64,000 nt of DNA, taken from NCBI RefSeq assembly GCF_016862455.1, contig NZ_BOMZ01000105.1, forward strand, positions 39,771 through 103,770, given 5' to 3'. Below the pieces are notes generated by a model. It worked only from the letters and a program-made list of their open reading frames with translations, had not been told where the DNA came from and did not search any database. Every line of letters begins with the position of its first letter. The first letter of the stretch is position 1. Positions 33,039-42,044 of this stretch are shown here, one piece after another. The stretch is from Actinoplanes utahensis. Its GTDB lineage: Bacteria; Actinomycetota; Actinomycetes; Mycobacteriales; Micromonosporaceae. The translations under genes were made by a program, and so were the position numbers.

Positions 33039-34181
33039 ATGCTCGCCGGAGATCTTTACGCCTTCCAGGACCTACTAACGGATGAAGAGACCGCCACCGT
33101 CCAGCGGGTGCGCGAGTTCCTCGAGACCGAGGTCACGCCGATCGCCAACGAATACTGGGCACGGGCCGAGTTCCCGTCCCACCTGATCAAGCGGTTCGCC
33201 GGGCTGGGGCTGGCCGGGGTGGAGCGGTCCTCGCTGCTCGACGGCTGGCTGGCGCTGGAGATGGGCCACGCCGACGCCTCGATGGCCACCTTCTACGGGG
33301 TGCACGCCGGCCTGGCGATGGGCAGCATCCAGGAGTGCGGCTCGCCGGAGCAGCGGGAGCGGTGGCTGCCGGCGATGGCGTCGTTCGACCGGATCGGGGC
33401 GTTCGCGCTGACCGAGCCGGGCGGCGGGTCCGACGTCGCGGCCGGGCTGCGGACCACCGCGCGGCGCGAGGGCGACACCTGGGTGCTCGACGGCCGCAAA
33501 CGCTGGATCGGCAACGCGACCTTCGCCGACCTGATCGTGGTCTGGGCCCGGGACTCCGCGGACGACCAGGTCAAGGGGTTCGTGGTGCCGAAGGACGCGC
33601 CCGGGTTCACCGCCACCAAGATCGAGAACAAGATCGCCCTGCGGATCGTGCAGAACGCCGACATCGAGCTGGCCGGGGTCCGGGTGCCGGAGGCCGACCG
33701 GCTGCAGGGGGCGCACTCGTTCAAGGACACCGCCCGGGTGCTGCAGCAGACCCGGGCGGGCGTGGCCTGGCAGGCGGTCGGGGTGATGCTGGCGGCCTAT
33801 GAGATCGCCCTGCGCTATGCCGGGGAGCGCACCCAGTTCGGCCGGCCGATCGCGAAGTTCCAGCTGGTCCAGGACCTGCTGGTGCGGATGGTCGGCAATG
33901 TGACGGCGTCGCTCGGCATGTGTGTTCGGCTCGCCCAGCTGCAGGACGCCGGGGTCTACCAGGACGAGCACTCGGCGCTGGCCAAGGCGTACTGCACGAC
34001 CAGGATGCGGGAGGTGGTCGGATGGGCGCGCGAACTGCTGGCCGGCAACGGCATCGTCCTGGAGTACGACATCGGCCGGTTCGTGGCGGACGCCGAGGCG
34101 CTCTACTCCTACGAGGGCACCCGGGAGATCAACTCTCTGATCGTGGGCCGGGCGATCACCGGGCACGGTGCTTTCGTGTGA
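33039..34181 (+). CDS. Acyl-CoA dehydrogenase (glutaryl-CoA dehydrogenase-like)
   Basis: A 380-residue flavoenzyme of the acyl-CoA dehydrogenase superfamily: FALTEPGGGSDVAAGLRTTA, WIGNATFADLIVVWAR, GERTQFGRPIAKFQLVQD, and the C-terminal LYSYEGTREINSLIVGRAI holding the catalytic-base glutamate in the position used by glutaryl-CoA and related dehydrogenases. It oxidises an acyl-CoA with FAD, passing electrons to ETF. The similarity to GcdH is moderate and the substrate is open. It stands alone, divergent from glyS and convergent with a secreted-protein gene. Confidence 0.9.
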   Translation: MLAGDLYAFQDLLTDEETATVQRVREFLETEVTPIANEYWARAEFPSHLIKRFAGLGLAGVERSSLLDGWLALEMGHADASMATFYGVHAGLAMGSIQECGSPEQRERWLPAMASFDRIGAFALTEPGGGSDVAAGLRTTARREGDTWVLDGRKRWIGNATFADLIVVWARDSADDQVKGFVVPKDAPGFTATKIENKIALRIVQNADIELAGVRVPEADRLQGAHSFKDTARVLQQTRAGVAWQAVGVMLAAYEIALRYAGERTQFGRPIAKFQLVQDLLVRMVGNVTASLGMCVRLAQLQDAGVYQDEHSALAKAYCTTRMREVVGWARELLAGNGIVLEYDIGRFVADAEALYSYEGTREINSLIVGRAITGHGAFV

Positions 34182-34184
34182 CGG

Positions 34185-34218
34185 GCCCACCGGTCGTCCG
34201 GGGAGGAGACCGGCGGGC
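34185..34218. terminator. Hairpin between convergent genes
   Basis: GCCCACCGGTC (34185-34195) pairs with GACCGGCGGGC (34208-34218), ten of eleven positions, in the 42-bp gap between two convergent stops. Probably works both ways. Confidence 0.55.
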
Positions 34219-34223
34219 GGGCG

Positions 34224-35054
34224 TCAGACGTAATCCTTGCTGACGGACCGCTGGGAGGCGGTGAAGGAGATGTCGCAGGCGGTGAGCTGACCGGCCGGGG
34301 CGGGCCCGCTGGTCCACTCCAGGTGGAAGTGGCCCTTCGTGACGCCCGGCCTCAGCTCGAACGTGGTGGGCCCCTCGCCGTCGGGGAACTCCCGCCAGGC
34401 GGGGTCGCCGGGCGTGACGGTGTTCGCCGGGTCGCTGGTGAAACCGATCCGGCCGCCGGACTTCGGCTGCAGGCAGTCCCGGTTCAGCTTCACCTGGACC
34501 GGGCCGGGGCTGATGAACTGCTCCGGGCCGGTGGCCCGGCACGACGGAAGACAGGACAGCCGGGTCGCGGTCCAGGTGTAGAGCATCCGGTCGACCGGCC
34601 GGTTGGTGTAGACGGCCAGGAAGTCGGTGCCGCTGGCCAGGATCGGCTGCCGGCTGTTGCGGTACTCGGCGAGGTACTCGCCGGTGGCGGTCGCCTTCAC
34701 GGTGTGCCGGAAGGCGCCCGAGTCGCCGGCGGCGACCGACCCGAGGTAGACCTTCGGGCCCTGCTGGCCCTTGCGGAACCAGAAGCGCACGGTCCCGGCG
34801 TTGCCGGTGCCGCGGCCGACGAGGCCGGCCCGGCCGCTGAGTACGACCGGGGCGCCGACCGTCGTCTCGTCGGGCGCGGCGGCGAAGTCGATGCTCGTCT
34901 CCGGAGTCCGCGCCGACGGGGCTGCCGTCCCTGCCGGGGTCCGTGCCGGTTCGGGCGCCGCTCCCGCCGGGGTCGCGCCGGCCAGGGCGGCGACCAGCGC
35001 GGTGCCGGTCGCGGCCAGCGCGGCGCCGGTCGCGGGCAAGCGGGTAGAGCCCAC
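34224..35054 (-). CDS. Secreted protein with four cysteines, unknown function
   Basis: A 276-residue protein from GTG 35054, preceded by GGAGGA at five bases. The signal peptide is long and Ala-rich (LPATGAALAATGTALVAALA, cleavage near AGA), followed by a Pro/Ala/Thr linker. The mature domain begins TSIDFAAAPDETTVGAPVVL, with the look of an Ig-like beta-sandwich in its first half (residues about 60-150: TVRFWFRKGQQGPKVYLGSV). Four cysteines (two in SCLPSC, one each in NRDCLQ and TACDISF) probably form disulfides. I do not recognise a family for the C-terminal half. Confidence 0.7.
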   Translation of the reverse strand: MGSTRLPATGAALAATGTALVAALAGATPAGAAPEPARTPAGTAAPSARTPETSIDFAAAPDETTVGAPVVLSGRAGLVGRGTGNAGTVRFWFRKGQQGPKVYLGSVAAGDSGAFRHTVKATATGEYLAEYRNSRQPILASGTDFLAVYTNRPVDRMLYTWTATRLSCLPSCRATGPEQFISPGPVQVKLNRDCLQPKSGGRIGFTSDPANTVTPGDPAWREFPDGEGPTTFELRPGVTKGHFHLEWTSGPAPAGQLTACDISFTASQRSVSKDYV

Positions 35055-35069
35055 CTTGTCCTCCGTGGG

Positions 35070-35101
35070 GTAGTTTCGTGACTTTTCAGCACGAAAACTA
35101 C
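35070..35101. repeat. Inverted repeat upstream of the secreted-protein gene
   Basis: GTAGTTTCGTG (35070-35080) and CACGAAAACTAC (35090-35101) form near-perfect arms around a nine-base gap. It is AT-rich compared with its surroundings, lies 16 bp upstream of the GTG at 35054 and after the stop of the GGDEF gene. It could be an operator or a terminator without a T-run. Confidence 0.5.
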
Positions 35102-35146
35102 CAGTATGGAGTGGGCGTTCCACCGCTTATGACCGGTTCCGGCGAG

Positions 35147-36679
35147 TCAGTGATCCGAGCCGGCCAGACGTACCCCGCCGCCCCCGCGCTTGGCGTGGTA
35201 CATGTGGGCGTCCGCCTCGCGCATCAGCTCGCCGACCTCGGCGCCGTGCTCCGGGAAGAGCGCCACCCCGATGCTCGCGCCGATCCGCACCGTCCGGCCC
35301 TCGATGTCGAACGGCTCCCGCAGCCGCTCGCAGATCCGTTCACCCACGCCGATCGCCGCGCCCTCGTCCGGATCGCCGGTGAGCAGCACGGAGAACTCGT
35401 CGCCGCCGAGCCGCGCCACCAGATCCGGCCGCCGGACCACTCCCTGCAGGCGCTTGGCCACCAACTGCAGCAGCACGTCGCCCGCGTGGTGCCCGACGGT
35501 GTCGTTGACCTGCTTGAACCCGTTCAGGTCGAGCAGCAGCAGCGCCGCGCGGGTGCCGGTCGCCGCGGCGATCTCCACCGCCACGTCGGCCCGGTCCAGC
35601 AGCAGCTTGCGGTTGGGCAACCCGGTCAGCGAGTCGTGGAACGCCTGCCGGGTCAGCTCGTTCATGTGCACCTCGGCGGCCTGCCGCATCCGGGCGCTGT
35701 CCATGATCAGGGTGCCCTCGAAGGCGAGCTGCTCGGCGAGGATCCGGTCCTGGGCGGTCCAGTCCCGGGTGCCCGCGGAGTCGCCGCACATCACCATGCC
35801 GACCGGCCCCTGCGCGCTCATCAGCGGCATCGCGACGAACGACTGCACGCCGATGGTCTGGACGAGCCCGCCGCTGCGTACCTTCGTGGTGGTCACGTCG
35901 CCGACCAGCAGCGGCTCGCCCTTGTCGGCGGCGCCCCGCCAGACCGGCGAGTCGGACGCGGCCTTGCCCAGCAGGTTGACGGTGAGCGCCTGGTGGATCT
36001 CCTCGGCGAAGCCGACCCCGTGCACGTACCGGATCCGCCCCTCGCCGTCGATCAGGTACATCGCGGCGTGCTCGGTGCGGAACGCCGTCGCACACGAACG
36101 GGCCAGCAGCGCGGCCGCGGTCTCCACGTTGCCGGCGGTCATGCCCTGCTCGAACAGCTCCCGGATGGTGGCGCTGCTGTGCGCGACGAACTGTCGCTGC
36201 TTCTCCGCCGCCAGCCCCTGCAGGGTGGTCGCGAAGTGCAGGGCCATCGTCGAGATGGTGTCCTGCGTGAGAGCGGCCAGGTCCGGGCCGGTCAGCAGCA
36301 GGATGCCGACGGTCTGGCCGCCGATGCGCAGACGGATCGCCATCTGCTCGCCGTTGACCACCGGCTTGCCGCCGGCCGGGGCACGGAACACCTTGCCCGC
36401 CACCAGTTGGTCACGCTTGCCGGGCTCGCCGATCCGGGCGCTCACCGTCATCATGCCGGTGACCGAGTCCAGTTCGAAGACGGTGGCCGCGGTCAGGCCG
36501 GCGATCTCCCGCAGGTGCGGCGCCGTCAGATCGAGGACGTGCTGCACCGACGGGGTGTCCTTGGTCATGAACGCCACCAGTTCGGCCAGCATCAGCCCCT
36601 GCCGGTCCGGCGTCATCAGGTCCCCGCCGGCCTCCTCCAGGAGGAGACCGGCTGTGTGCATCCCACTGCCCACGCTCAT
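35147..36679 (-). CDS. GAF-GAF-GGDEF diguanylate cyclase
   Basis: A 510-residue soluble protein. Two GAF-like sensor domains fill residues about 15-165 and 175-335 (GAGMYLIDG-like core seen as AAMYLIDGEGRIRYVHGVGF; VAMPLMSAQGPVGMVM). The GGDEF domain (about 345-505) has DSLTGLPNRKLL, DLNGFKQVNDTVGHHAGDVL and RLGGDEFSVLL. Five residues before GGDEF is RRPD, a match to the RxxD inhibitory site, so feedback control by c-di-GMP is expected, unlike the two membrane enzymes at 4.5-8.6 kb. ATG 36679 is chosen with AGGA just upstream; a GTG at 36697 is possible. Confidence 0.9.
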   Translation of the reverse strand: MSVGSGMHTAGLLLEEAGGDLMTPDRQGLMLAELVAFMTKDTPSVQHVLDLTAPHLREIAGLTAATVFELDSVTGMMTVSARIGEPGKRDQLVAGKVFRAPAGGKPVVNGEQMAIRLRIGGQTVGILLLTGPDLAALTQDTISTMALHFATTLQGLAAEKQRQFVAHSSATIRELFEQGMTAGNVETAAALLARSCATAFRTEHAAMYLIDGEGRIRYVHGVGFAEEIHQALTVNLLGKAASDSPVWRGAADKGEPLLVGDVTTTKVRSGGLVQTIGVQSFVAMPLMSAQGPVGMVMCGDSAGTRDWTAQDRILAEQLAFEGTLIMDSARMRQAAEVHMNELTRQAFHDSLTGLPNRKLLLDRADVAVEIAAATGTRAALLLLDLNGFKQVNDTVGHHAGDVLLQLVAKRLQGVVRRPDLVARLGGDEFSVLLTGDPDEGAAIGVGERICERLREPFDIEGRTVRIGASIGVALFPEHGAEVGELMREADAHMYHAKRGGGGVRLAGSDH

Positions 36680-36755
36680 GGTCCTAGTGGTCGGCACCGC
36701 GGCCCGCCGGTTGAGCCGCGAACGCCGTGCCGCCGGTCGCAAAACGGGTGCGTCT

Positions 36756-36767
36756 GATAATCACCCG
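36756..36767 (+). promoter_or_regulatory. Leaderless promoter -10 box GATAAT
   Basis: GATAAT at 36756-36761 is followed by six bases and the GTG start at 36768, with no ribosome binding site, so the mRNA probably begins at the start codon. Confidence 0.55.
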
Positions 36768-37478
36768 GTGGAGATCAAAGCGCTCATCTTCGACTTCGAC
36801 GGCCTGTTGATGGACACCGAGACCACGCTGCTGGACAGCTGGCGGCAACTGTGGCGGTGGCACGGCCTGGAACTGGACGAGTCGACGTTCTTCGCCGACC
36901 ACGGGGGCGACGTCAACGAGGAGCGGTACGCGCAGCTCGCCGCGGCGGCCGGGCCGGGGTTCGACCGGGCGGCCGGTCATGCGCGGCGGATGGCGTACCG
37001 AGAGGGATTGCACGAGACGCTGGGCCTGTCCGCCGGCCTCACCGAGTGGCTGGCCGCCGCCCGGGCCGAAGGTCTGCGGCTCGCGGTGGCGAGCAGCTCC
37101 CCGCGACCCTGGGTGGCCGGGCATCTGGCCCGGACCGGCGACCTCGCCCGGTTCGAGGTCCTGGCCTGCGGCGACGAGGTCGGCGCGCACAAGCCGGACC
37201 CCGCCGTCTACCGGCTGGCCCTGGACCGTCTCGGCCTGCCGGCGGCGGCCGCGGTCGCCTTCGAGGACACGGCGCACGGCGTCTCGGCCGCGGTCGCCGC
37301 CGGGTTGCGCTGCGTCGCGATCCCCAACCGGTACGCCGCGAGCGCCCGTTTCACCCACGCCGACCTGGTCCTCCCGGCCGCCACCGCCGCCACCCTGCCC
37401 GACGTCCTGACCAGGCTCGCCACCCGTCCCGCCCACGCTTCCCGGTCGCGGCAGGCCTCCGGCCAGGGCCAACCCTGA
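36768..37478 (+). CDS. HAD-superfamily (subfamily IA) phosphatase
   Basis: A 236-residue HAD hydrolase: motif I DFDGLLMDTE (nucleophile Asp), helical cap of about 60 residues, motif II VASSSP, motif III lysine in GAHKPDP, motif IV AVAFEDTAHG. This layout matches beta-phosphoglucomutase-like and sugar-phosphate phosphatases; the substrate is not predictable. The last 20 residues are basic and disordered. Divergent from the GAF-GGDEF gene. Confidence 0.9.
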   Translation: MEIKALIFDFDGLLMDTETTLLDSWRQLWRWHGLELDESTFFADHGGDVNEERYAQLAAAAGPGFDRAAGHARRMAYREGLHETLGLSAGLTEWLAAARAEGLRLAVASSSPRPWVAGHLARTGDLARFEVLACGDEVGAHKPDPAVYRLALDRLGLPAAAAVAFEDTAHGVSAAVAAGLRCVAIPNRYAASARFTHADLVLPAATAATLPDVLTRLATRPAHASRSRQASGQGQP

Positions 37479-37709
37479 ATGCCCGATCTTGTACGGCCAC
37501 AGCTCCCCGCCGGCCGAACACCAGCCGAGCCTCCCCGCACCCTCCACCCGCACGTCTTCCTGATCCCGGCGCACGCCGCCAACCCCTGAGGCCCACGTCT
37601 CCGCTCCGCACGGCGAACCGGCCGTCGAGGCCGGGCCGCCCCGCCCCTTCCAGCCGACCCCGCGTACTGCCGCAAAGCCACCGGCCCAGTCCCCCGCCCA
37701 CCCGGCCCC

Positions 37710-37762
37710 GGCTGGTTCTCACCGCTGTCTCCCGCCGATTGAGGCAGCAGTGAGAATCAGCC
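37710..37762. repeat. 18-bp imperfect inverted repeat
   Basis: 37710-37727 pairs with 37745-37762 (16 matches, one G-T pair, one mismatch) around a 17-base loop. It is 230 bp beyond the HAD gene stop and may be its terminator. Confidence 0.5.
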
Positions 37763-38018
37763 GGCCCAGATCTGTTGCTGTGGGCAGTCGAGTGCTGTGC
37801 GTCTTCGCTTGGTGGGTGCTGTGGTGCACGTTCCGGATACGCACGTGCCGGTGCCTCCGATCCGCGGCGTGGCGGGCGGTCATGCCCCGGTGGTGAGGGC
37901 CGCCGCCGGCTGTGGCACGACGGCCGGCGAGGTCGCGCGGGCGGGGGTGTGGGGAGTGGGCGGGAGGCGTACGGCGTCGTGAACCCGGGGTTGCCCGACT
38001 GTTTCGGAATGATTGCGC

Positions 38019-38032
38019 TGGGAGCGCTCCCA
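38019..38032. promoter_or_regulatory. CebR/CelR-type operator
   Basis: TGGGAGCGCTCCCA is a perfect 14-bp palindrome identical to the site known for the cellobiose-responsive LacI-family repressors CebR (Streptomyces) and CelR (Thermobifida). It lies 95 bp before the start of the cellulase gene, so cellobiose-inducible control is strongly suggested. Confidence 0.9.
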
Positions 38033-38127
38033 TGTCATGCTCTCCACATCGGCCAGTGATCCCCACCGATGTACGGGCCGACCGTTCCCCGGTGCGCTCC
38101 CGCACCTCCCCGTCTCGAGGAGTCCTC

Positions 38128-39894
38128 ATGAGACCCATCCCCTCCCGCGCCAGGGCATTGACGGTCGCCACGGCCGTCGGTGTCGTCGCGGCCTCCGGCG
38201 CCGTCGCCGTGGCGACCAGCGCCAGCGCGGCGGCCGGCTGTCGCGTCGACTACTCGGCCAACCAGTGGAGCACCGGCTTCACCGGCAACGTCACCGTCAC
38301 GAACCTGGGCGACCCGATCACCGGCGGCTGGAACCTGACCTGGACCTGGGCGGGCAACCAGCAGGTCACCCAGGGCTGGAGCGCGAACCTCACCCAGTCC
38401 GGGGCGAACGTCACCGCCACGAACCCGGGCTGGGCGGCCTCGCTGGGCACCAACGGCACCGCCAACTTCGGCTTCAACGCCAACTACTCGGGCACGAACA
38501 CCGCGCCCGCCACCTTCACGCTGAACGGCACGGTCTGCAACGGCTCGACCGGCTCGCCGTCGACGTCGCCGTCCACCTCGGTGTCGCCGTCCACGTCGGT
38601 GTCCCCGTCGACCTCGACGCCGCCGCCGGACCCGACCGTCAAGGTCGACAACCCGTACGCCGGTGCCAAGGGTTATGTGAACCCGGAGTGGAAGGCCAAG
38701 GCCGAGTCGGTCGCCGGCGGCAGCCGGGTCTCGAACAACCCGACCGCGGTCTGGATCGACCGGATCGCCGCCATCAACGGCACCACGGGCAGCAGCTCGA
38801 ACGGTGCGATGGGCGTCCGGGACCACCTGGACGAGGCTCTGGAGCAGGGCGCCGGCTACATCCAGTTCGTCATCTACAACCTGCCCGGCCGGGACTGCGC
38901 GGCGCTCGCCTCCAACGGTGAGCTCGGCCCGAACGACCTGCCGAAGTACAAGGCGGAGTACATCGACCCGATCGCCGCGATCCAGGGCGACGCGAAGTAC
39001 AAGAGCCTGCGGATCGTCAACGTCGTCGAGATCGACTCGCTGCCGAACCTGGTGACCAACGTCGCCGGTCAGCCCGGCGGCACGGCGATGTGCGACACGA
39101 TGAAGGCGAACGGCGGCTACGTGCAGGGCATCGGTTACGCCCTGAGCAAGCTCGGCTCGATCGGCAACGTCTACAACTACGTCGACGCCGCCCACCACGG
39201 CTGGATCGGCTGGGACTCGAACTTCGGCCCGACCGCCGACATCATGCTGGAGGCCGCGCGGGCGTCCGGCAACGTGAAGAACGTGCACGGCTTCATCACC
39301 AACACGGCCAACTACTCGGCCCTGCGTGAGACGTTCGTGCAGCCGACCACCACGGTGAACGGCCAGACCGTCCGGCAGTCGAAGTGGGTGGACTGGAACC
39401 AGTACACCGACGAGCTGTCCTTCGCCCAGGCCTTCCGCACCAAGCTGGTCTCGATCGGCTTCGACGCGAACATCGGCATGCTGATCGACACCTCCCGCAA
39501 CGGCTGGGGCGGCGCGGCCCGGCCGACCGCGGCGAGCACCGACACCAGCAGCGTGGACGCCTTCGTCAACAAGTCCCGCATCGACCGCCGGATCCACGCC
39601 GGCAACTGGTGCAACCAGGCCGGCGCCGGCCTCGGCGAGCGTCCCACCGCGGCTCCGGCCGCCGGTATCGACGCCTACGTCTGGGTGAAGCCGCCGGGTG
39701 AGTCGGACGGTTCGAGCTCCCTCATCCCGAACGAGGAGGGCAAGGGCTTCGACCGGATGTGCGACCCGACCTACACCGGTAACGCCCGTAACGGCAACAG
39801 CCTCTCGGGTGCCCTGCCGAACTCCCCGATCTCCGGGGCCTGGTTCCCCGCGCAGTTCGCGGAGCTGATGGCGAACGCCTACCCGGCGCTCTGA
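38128..39894 (+). CDS. Secreted CBM2-GH6 exoglucanase (cellobiohydrolase)
   Basis: A 588-residue protein; ATG 38128 follows GAGGAG. Signal peptide to about 36 (ending ASAAA). Residues 37-138 are a family 2 carbohydrate-binding module bounded by Cys38 and Cys137 with conserved tryptophans. A Ser/Thr/Pro linker (139-168) leads to a GH6 catalytic domain (about 172-588) with Asp256 (NLPGRDCAALASNGEL) and the catalytic acid Asp303 (VVEIDSLPNLVTN), plus DAAHHGWIGWDSNFGP and GFITNTANYSALRE. Long loops and the 410-residue domain size match exo-acting Cel6B rather than endoglucanases. It cuts cellobiose from cellulose chain ends outside the cell. Single gene, controlled by the CebR-type box and closed by a strong hairpin. 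Confidence 0.93.
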   Translation: MRPIPSRARALTVATAVGVVAASGAVAVATSASAAAGCRVDYSANQWSTGFTGNVTVTNLGDPITGGWNLTWTWAGNQQVTQGWSANLTQSGANVTATNPGWAASLGTNGTANFGFNANYSGTNTAPATFTLNGTVCNGSTGSPSTSPSTSVSPSTSVSPSTSTPPPDPTVKVDNPYAGAKGYVNPEWKAKAESVAGGSRVSNNPTAVWIDRIAAINGTTGSSSNGAMGVRDHLDEALEQGAGYIQFVIYNLPGRDCAALASNGELGPNDLPKYKAEYIDPIAAIQGDAKYKSLRIVNVVEIDSLPNLVTNVAGQPGGTAMCDTMKANGGYVQGIGYALSKLGSIGNVYNYVDAAHHGWIGWDSNFGPTADIMLEAARASGNVKNVHGFITNTANYSALRETFVQPTTTVNGQTVRQSKWVDWNQYTDELSFAQAFRTKLVSIGFDANIGMLIDTSRNGWGGAARPTAASTDTSSVDAFVNKSRIDRRIHAGNWCNQAGAGLGERPTAAPAAGIDAYVWVKPPGESDGSSSLIPNEEGKGFDRMCDPTYTGNARNGNSLSGALPNSPISGAWFPAQFAELMANAYPAL

Positions 39895-39920
39895 TCCACC
39901 GGTAAGTAGAAGATCCAAGC

Positions 39921-39952
39921 AACCGGCCGGCTCCCTCGGGAGCCGGCCGGTT
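39921..39952 (+). terminator. Strong hairpin after the cellulase gene
   Basis: AACCGGCCGGCTCC (39921-39934) pairs perfectly with 39939-39952 across a four-base loop (CTCG), 27 bp after the stop. Only TT follows, so it relies on stem strength. Confidence 0.75.
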
Positions 39953-40143
39953 CGCGTCTGACCGAACGGTCATTGCAATACGAGTGCATCGCAACCTACC
40001 GTTGCCGCATGCGCAAGCTCGGACGGCGTCACCCTCGACATGCCGCTGTCCTGGACCGCGATCGCCGCGGTCGAGGTGCGCCGCCGGTCCATGCCGCCGG
40101 CGGCCAGACCCGGTTCGAGGACGGCCTCGGGGGCGGCGGCCGC

Positions 40144-40761
40144 TCAGGACCTGGCGGTGTAGAAGCGATAGACCGCGCGGTACGGGACCGCCTTCGTCCC
40201 GCTGCCCGTGCACGAGCCGCTCGCGACGCCGCCGACGGTGTCGATCCGCTGGATGTAGGTGACCTTGCCGAACAGCCCGTCACCCCGGGTCGTCTTGGCG
40301 GTGATCCGCAGCTGCGGGATGCTGTCCGGACGTTCCGACGGGACCCGCACGATCGTGGTCGGGTTCGGGTCGCCCTCCAGCAGTGAGCCGTCCTGGTCCG
40401 ACTGCCAGCTCGGGCCGCGGTAGTGGCTGGCGGACACCTTCCGCACCGGTCGCACGGTGACGCCGGTCAGGGAGGCGGCCGGTTCGAGCAGGGCCCAGGC
40501 GCCGTCGCGGCACCCGTAAACCTGGACGCCCTTGGCCTTGAGAACCGCGTGGAGCACGTTGCCCGCGGGCGGCGCCAGTTCGGGCGGCACCCGCGGATCG
40601 ACCCCGCGGAAGGACTCCGGCTGAGCGGCCGGCTGCTCGGCGGTCGCCGTGCCGCTGTCGGTTCCGGCGAACGAGACGCCGGCCGGCACCGCGACGGCGA
40701 CGAGTGCCAGGGCGCCGAACGCGCCGGCGGCCTTGAGATGACGTGGAAGCGTGCGAGTCAC
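40144..40761 (-). CDS. Secreted DUF3455 domain protein
   Basis: A 205-residue protein with a signal peptide (HLKAAGAFGALALVAVAVPA, cleavage near SFA) and a DUF3455 domain: VPPELAPPAGNVLHAVLKAK, GVQVYGCRDGAWALLEPAAS, HYRGPSWQSDQDGSLLEG, FGKVTYIQRIDTVGGVASGSC and a YRAVYRFY ending. The family occurs in secreted proteins of bacteria and fungi with no known biochemical role. Two cysteines may form a disulfide. The gene stands alone. Confidence 0.88.
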   Translation of the reverse strand: MTRTLPRHLKAAGAFGALALVAVAVPAGVSFAGTDSGTATAEQPAAQPESFRGVDPRVPPELAPPAGNVLHAVLKAKGVQVYGCRDGAWALLEPAASLTGVTVRPVRKVSASHYRGPSWQSDQDGSLLEGDPNPTTIVRVPSERPDSIPQLRITAKTTRGDGLFGKVTYIQRIDTVGGVASGSCTGSGTKAVPYRAVYRFYTARS

Positions 40762-40861
40762 GGGGTCCTCCCCTATGGACGGTGACGCTGCGTCCTCACG
40801 CTAACCGCCCGTGGCCCCCGATCGGCTTGTCGTGACGGGAAATCACCCGGAGGAAGTGCTC

Positions 40862-41665
40862 CTAACGGTAGGAACCAGGCATCGAGTAGAACCCGGTCGG
40901 GGTGGTCTGCTCCTCGATCCGCACCTGCCGGGCCCGTGCGCGCAGCCGCAGGAGCAGCAGCACGCCGAGGAAGACGCAGATCCCGCCGACGATCAGACCG
41001 GGCCCGAGCAGCGACACGTCGTTGGAGACGAGCGCGGCCTCGGCGTCGGTGTCGGTCTCCTCGGGGATGTCCGCCGCGCCGGCCGGCTCGCTCTCCTCCT
41101 TCTCCTCCTCCTCGGCCGGAGGCGACGACTCGTCGGGGGAGGGGGACGGTGTGGGGGAGGACTCCTCGCCGGCCGCGCCCTCCACCCCGGCCGCGGCGCC
41201 GGCGGCGGTGAGCAGGGTGTCCTGCTCGTCGAAGGCGCGCACCTCGAACTGCACGTCCCCACCGTCCGGCCCGGCGAACGCGACCTGCCAGCGGCCGGTC
41301 ACGGTACGCCCCCGGCAGGAGAGCCCCGGGTCGAGCGCGTCGTCGACGATCGTGGTGGTGGTGCCCTCGGTGGTGCTCGTCGTGTCGAACGGCCCATCGT
41401 CCTCGACCCGGGTCACCCGCACCTGCTCCGGGTCGACCCGGGAGCGCAGCAGCAGGGCGAAGCGCACCTTGCGGCAGCGGCGGTTCTCCGAGGTGACGAC
41501 GGCGGTGACGGTCTTCGCGGCGGCTCCCGGAGTGAAGTCGTCCGGCGCGGTGACGCGTACGCTGAAGCCCCTCACGTCGGCCGAGGCCGGCGTCGCGCCG
41601 ATCGCGGTGTTCAGTACGGCGCCGGCGATGACCGCGCCGGCGAGCGCGGCGATCCGGTGACGCAT
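40862..41665 (-). CDS. Exported membrane-anchored protein with acidic Ser/Pro/Glu stalk
   Basis: A 267-residue protein from ATG 41665 (GAAGGGGG upstream). Signal peptide (HRIAALAGAVIAGAVLNTAI, cleavage near ASA), a 110-residue beta-rich outer domain with two cysteines (RRCRKVRF and LSCRGRTV) starting VRGFSVRVTAPDDFTPGAAA, an acidic stalk rich in Ser, Pro and Glu (about 160-205), a membrane helix (GLIVGGICVFLGVLLLLRL) and a short basic tail inside the cell. I do not recognise the domain. It is divergent from the redox operon and may act at the same cell surface. Confidence 0.75.
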   Translation of the reverse strand: MRHRIAALAGAVIAGAVLNTAIGATPASADVRGFSVRVTAPDDFTPGAAAKTVTAVVTSENRRCRKVRFALLLRSRVDPEQVRVTRVEDDGPFDTTSTTEGTTTTIVDDALDPGLSCRGRTVTGRWQVAFAGPDGGDVQFEVRAFDEQDTLLTAAGAAAGVEGAAGEESSPTPSPSPDESSPPAEEEEKEESEPAGAADIPEETDTDAEAALVSNDVSLLGPGLIVGGICVFLGVLLLLRLRARARQVRIEEQTTPTGFYSMPGSYR

Positions 41666-42044
41666 GACGATCCCCCTTCTCGGGCGTGCCCGAACTCTCC
41701 CTGCACTACTTAGTTCGCCCACAGCCCGCGAATGGTTCAGCCGGTGGCCCGCGTCACTCCCCGCCAGATCCTTATTTTTTCCTTAATGCGGCAACCTTTT
41801 CGGGATCGTCGCAGCTCAACGGGCGTGCGCGGAAAGTAGTCAGGCGACTACGCAAAAACTTCCGGCGGTGTTCATCCGAACCCCGGCGCGGCACGTAATC
41901 CGGGGAGGACACGGACTGGGGCACGCAGGGGAAAGCAGCGCCACGGACCGGGTCCCCGCAGAGCTTGAGCGCGGGGCGTTCCCCACGGACGCCGGCGTCC
42001 CACCGCCCACGGGACGTGACCGCACCAAGGAAAACGAGGAGTCC
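41666..42044. other. 379-bp divergent control region
   Basis: Lies between the membrane-anchored protein gene and the redox operon. It contains an AT-rich patch (CTTATTTTTTCCTTAATG at 41769-41786) unusual for this DNA and a small inverted repeat (GTAGTC/GACTAC, 41836-41851). I cannot define the promoters. Confidence 0.5.

Larger units (their letters stand above)
37479..38127. other. 649-bp non-coding region before the cellulase gene
   Basis: No frame on either strand looks coding. It contains a long imperfect inverted repeat at 37710-37762 and, near its right end, the operator at 38019 that should control the cellulase gene. Confidence 0.6.
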
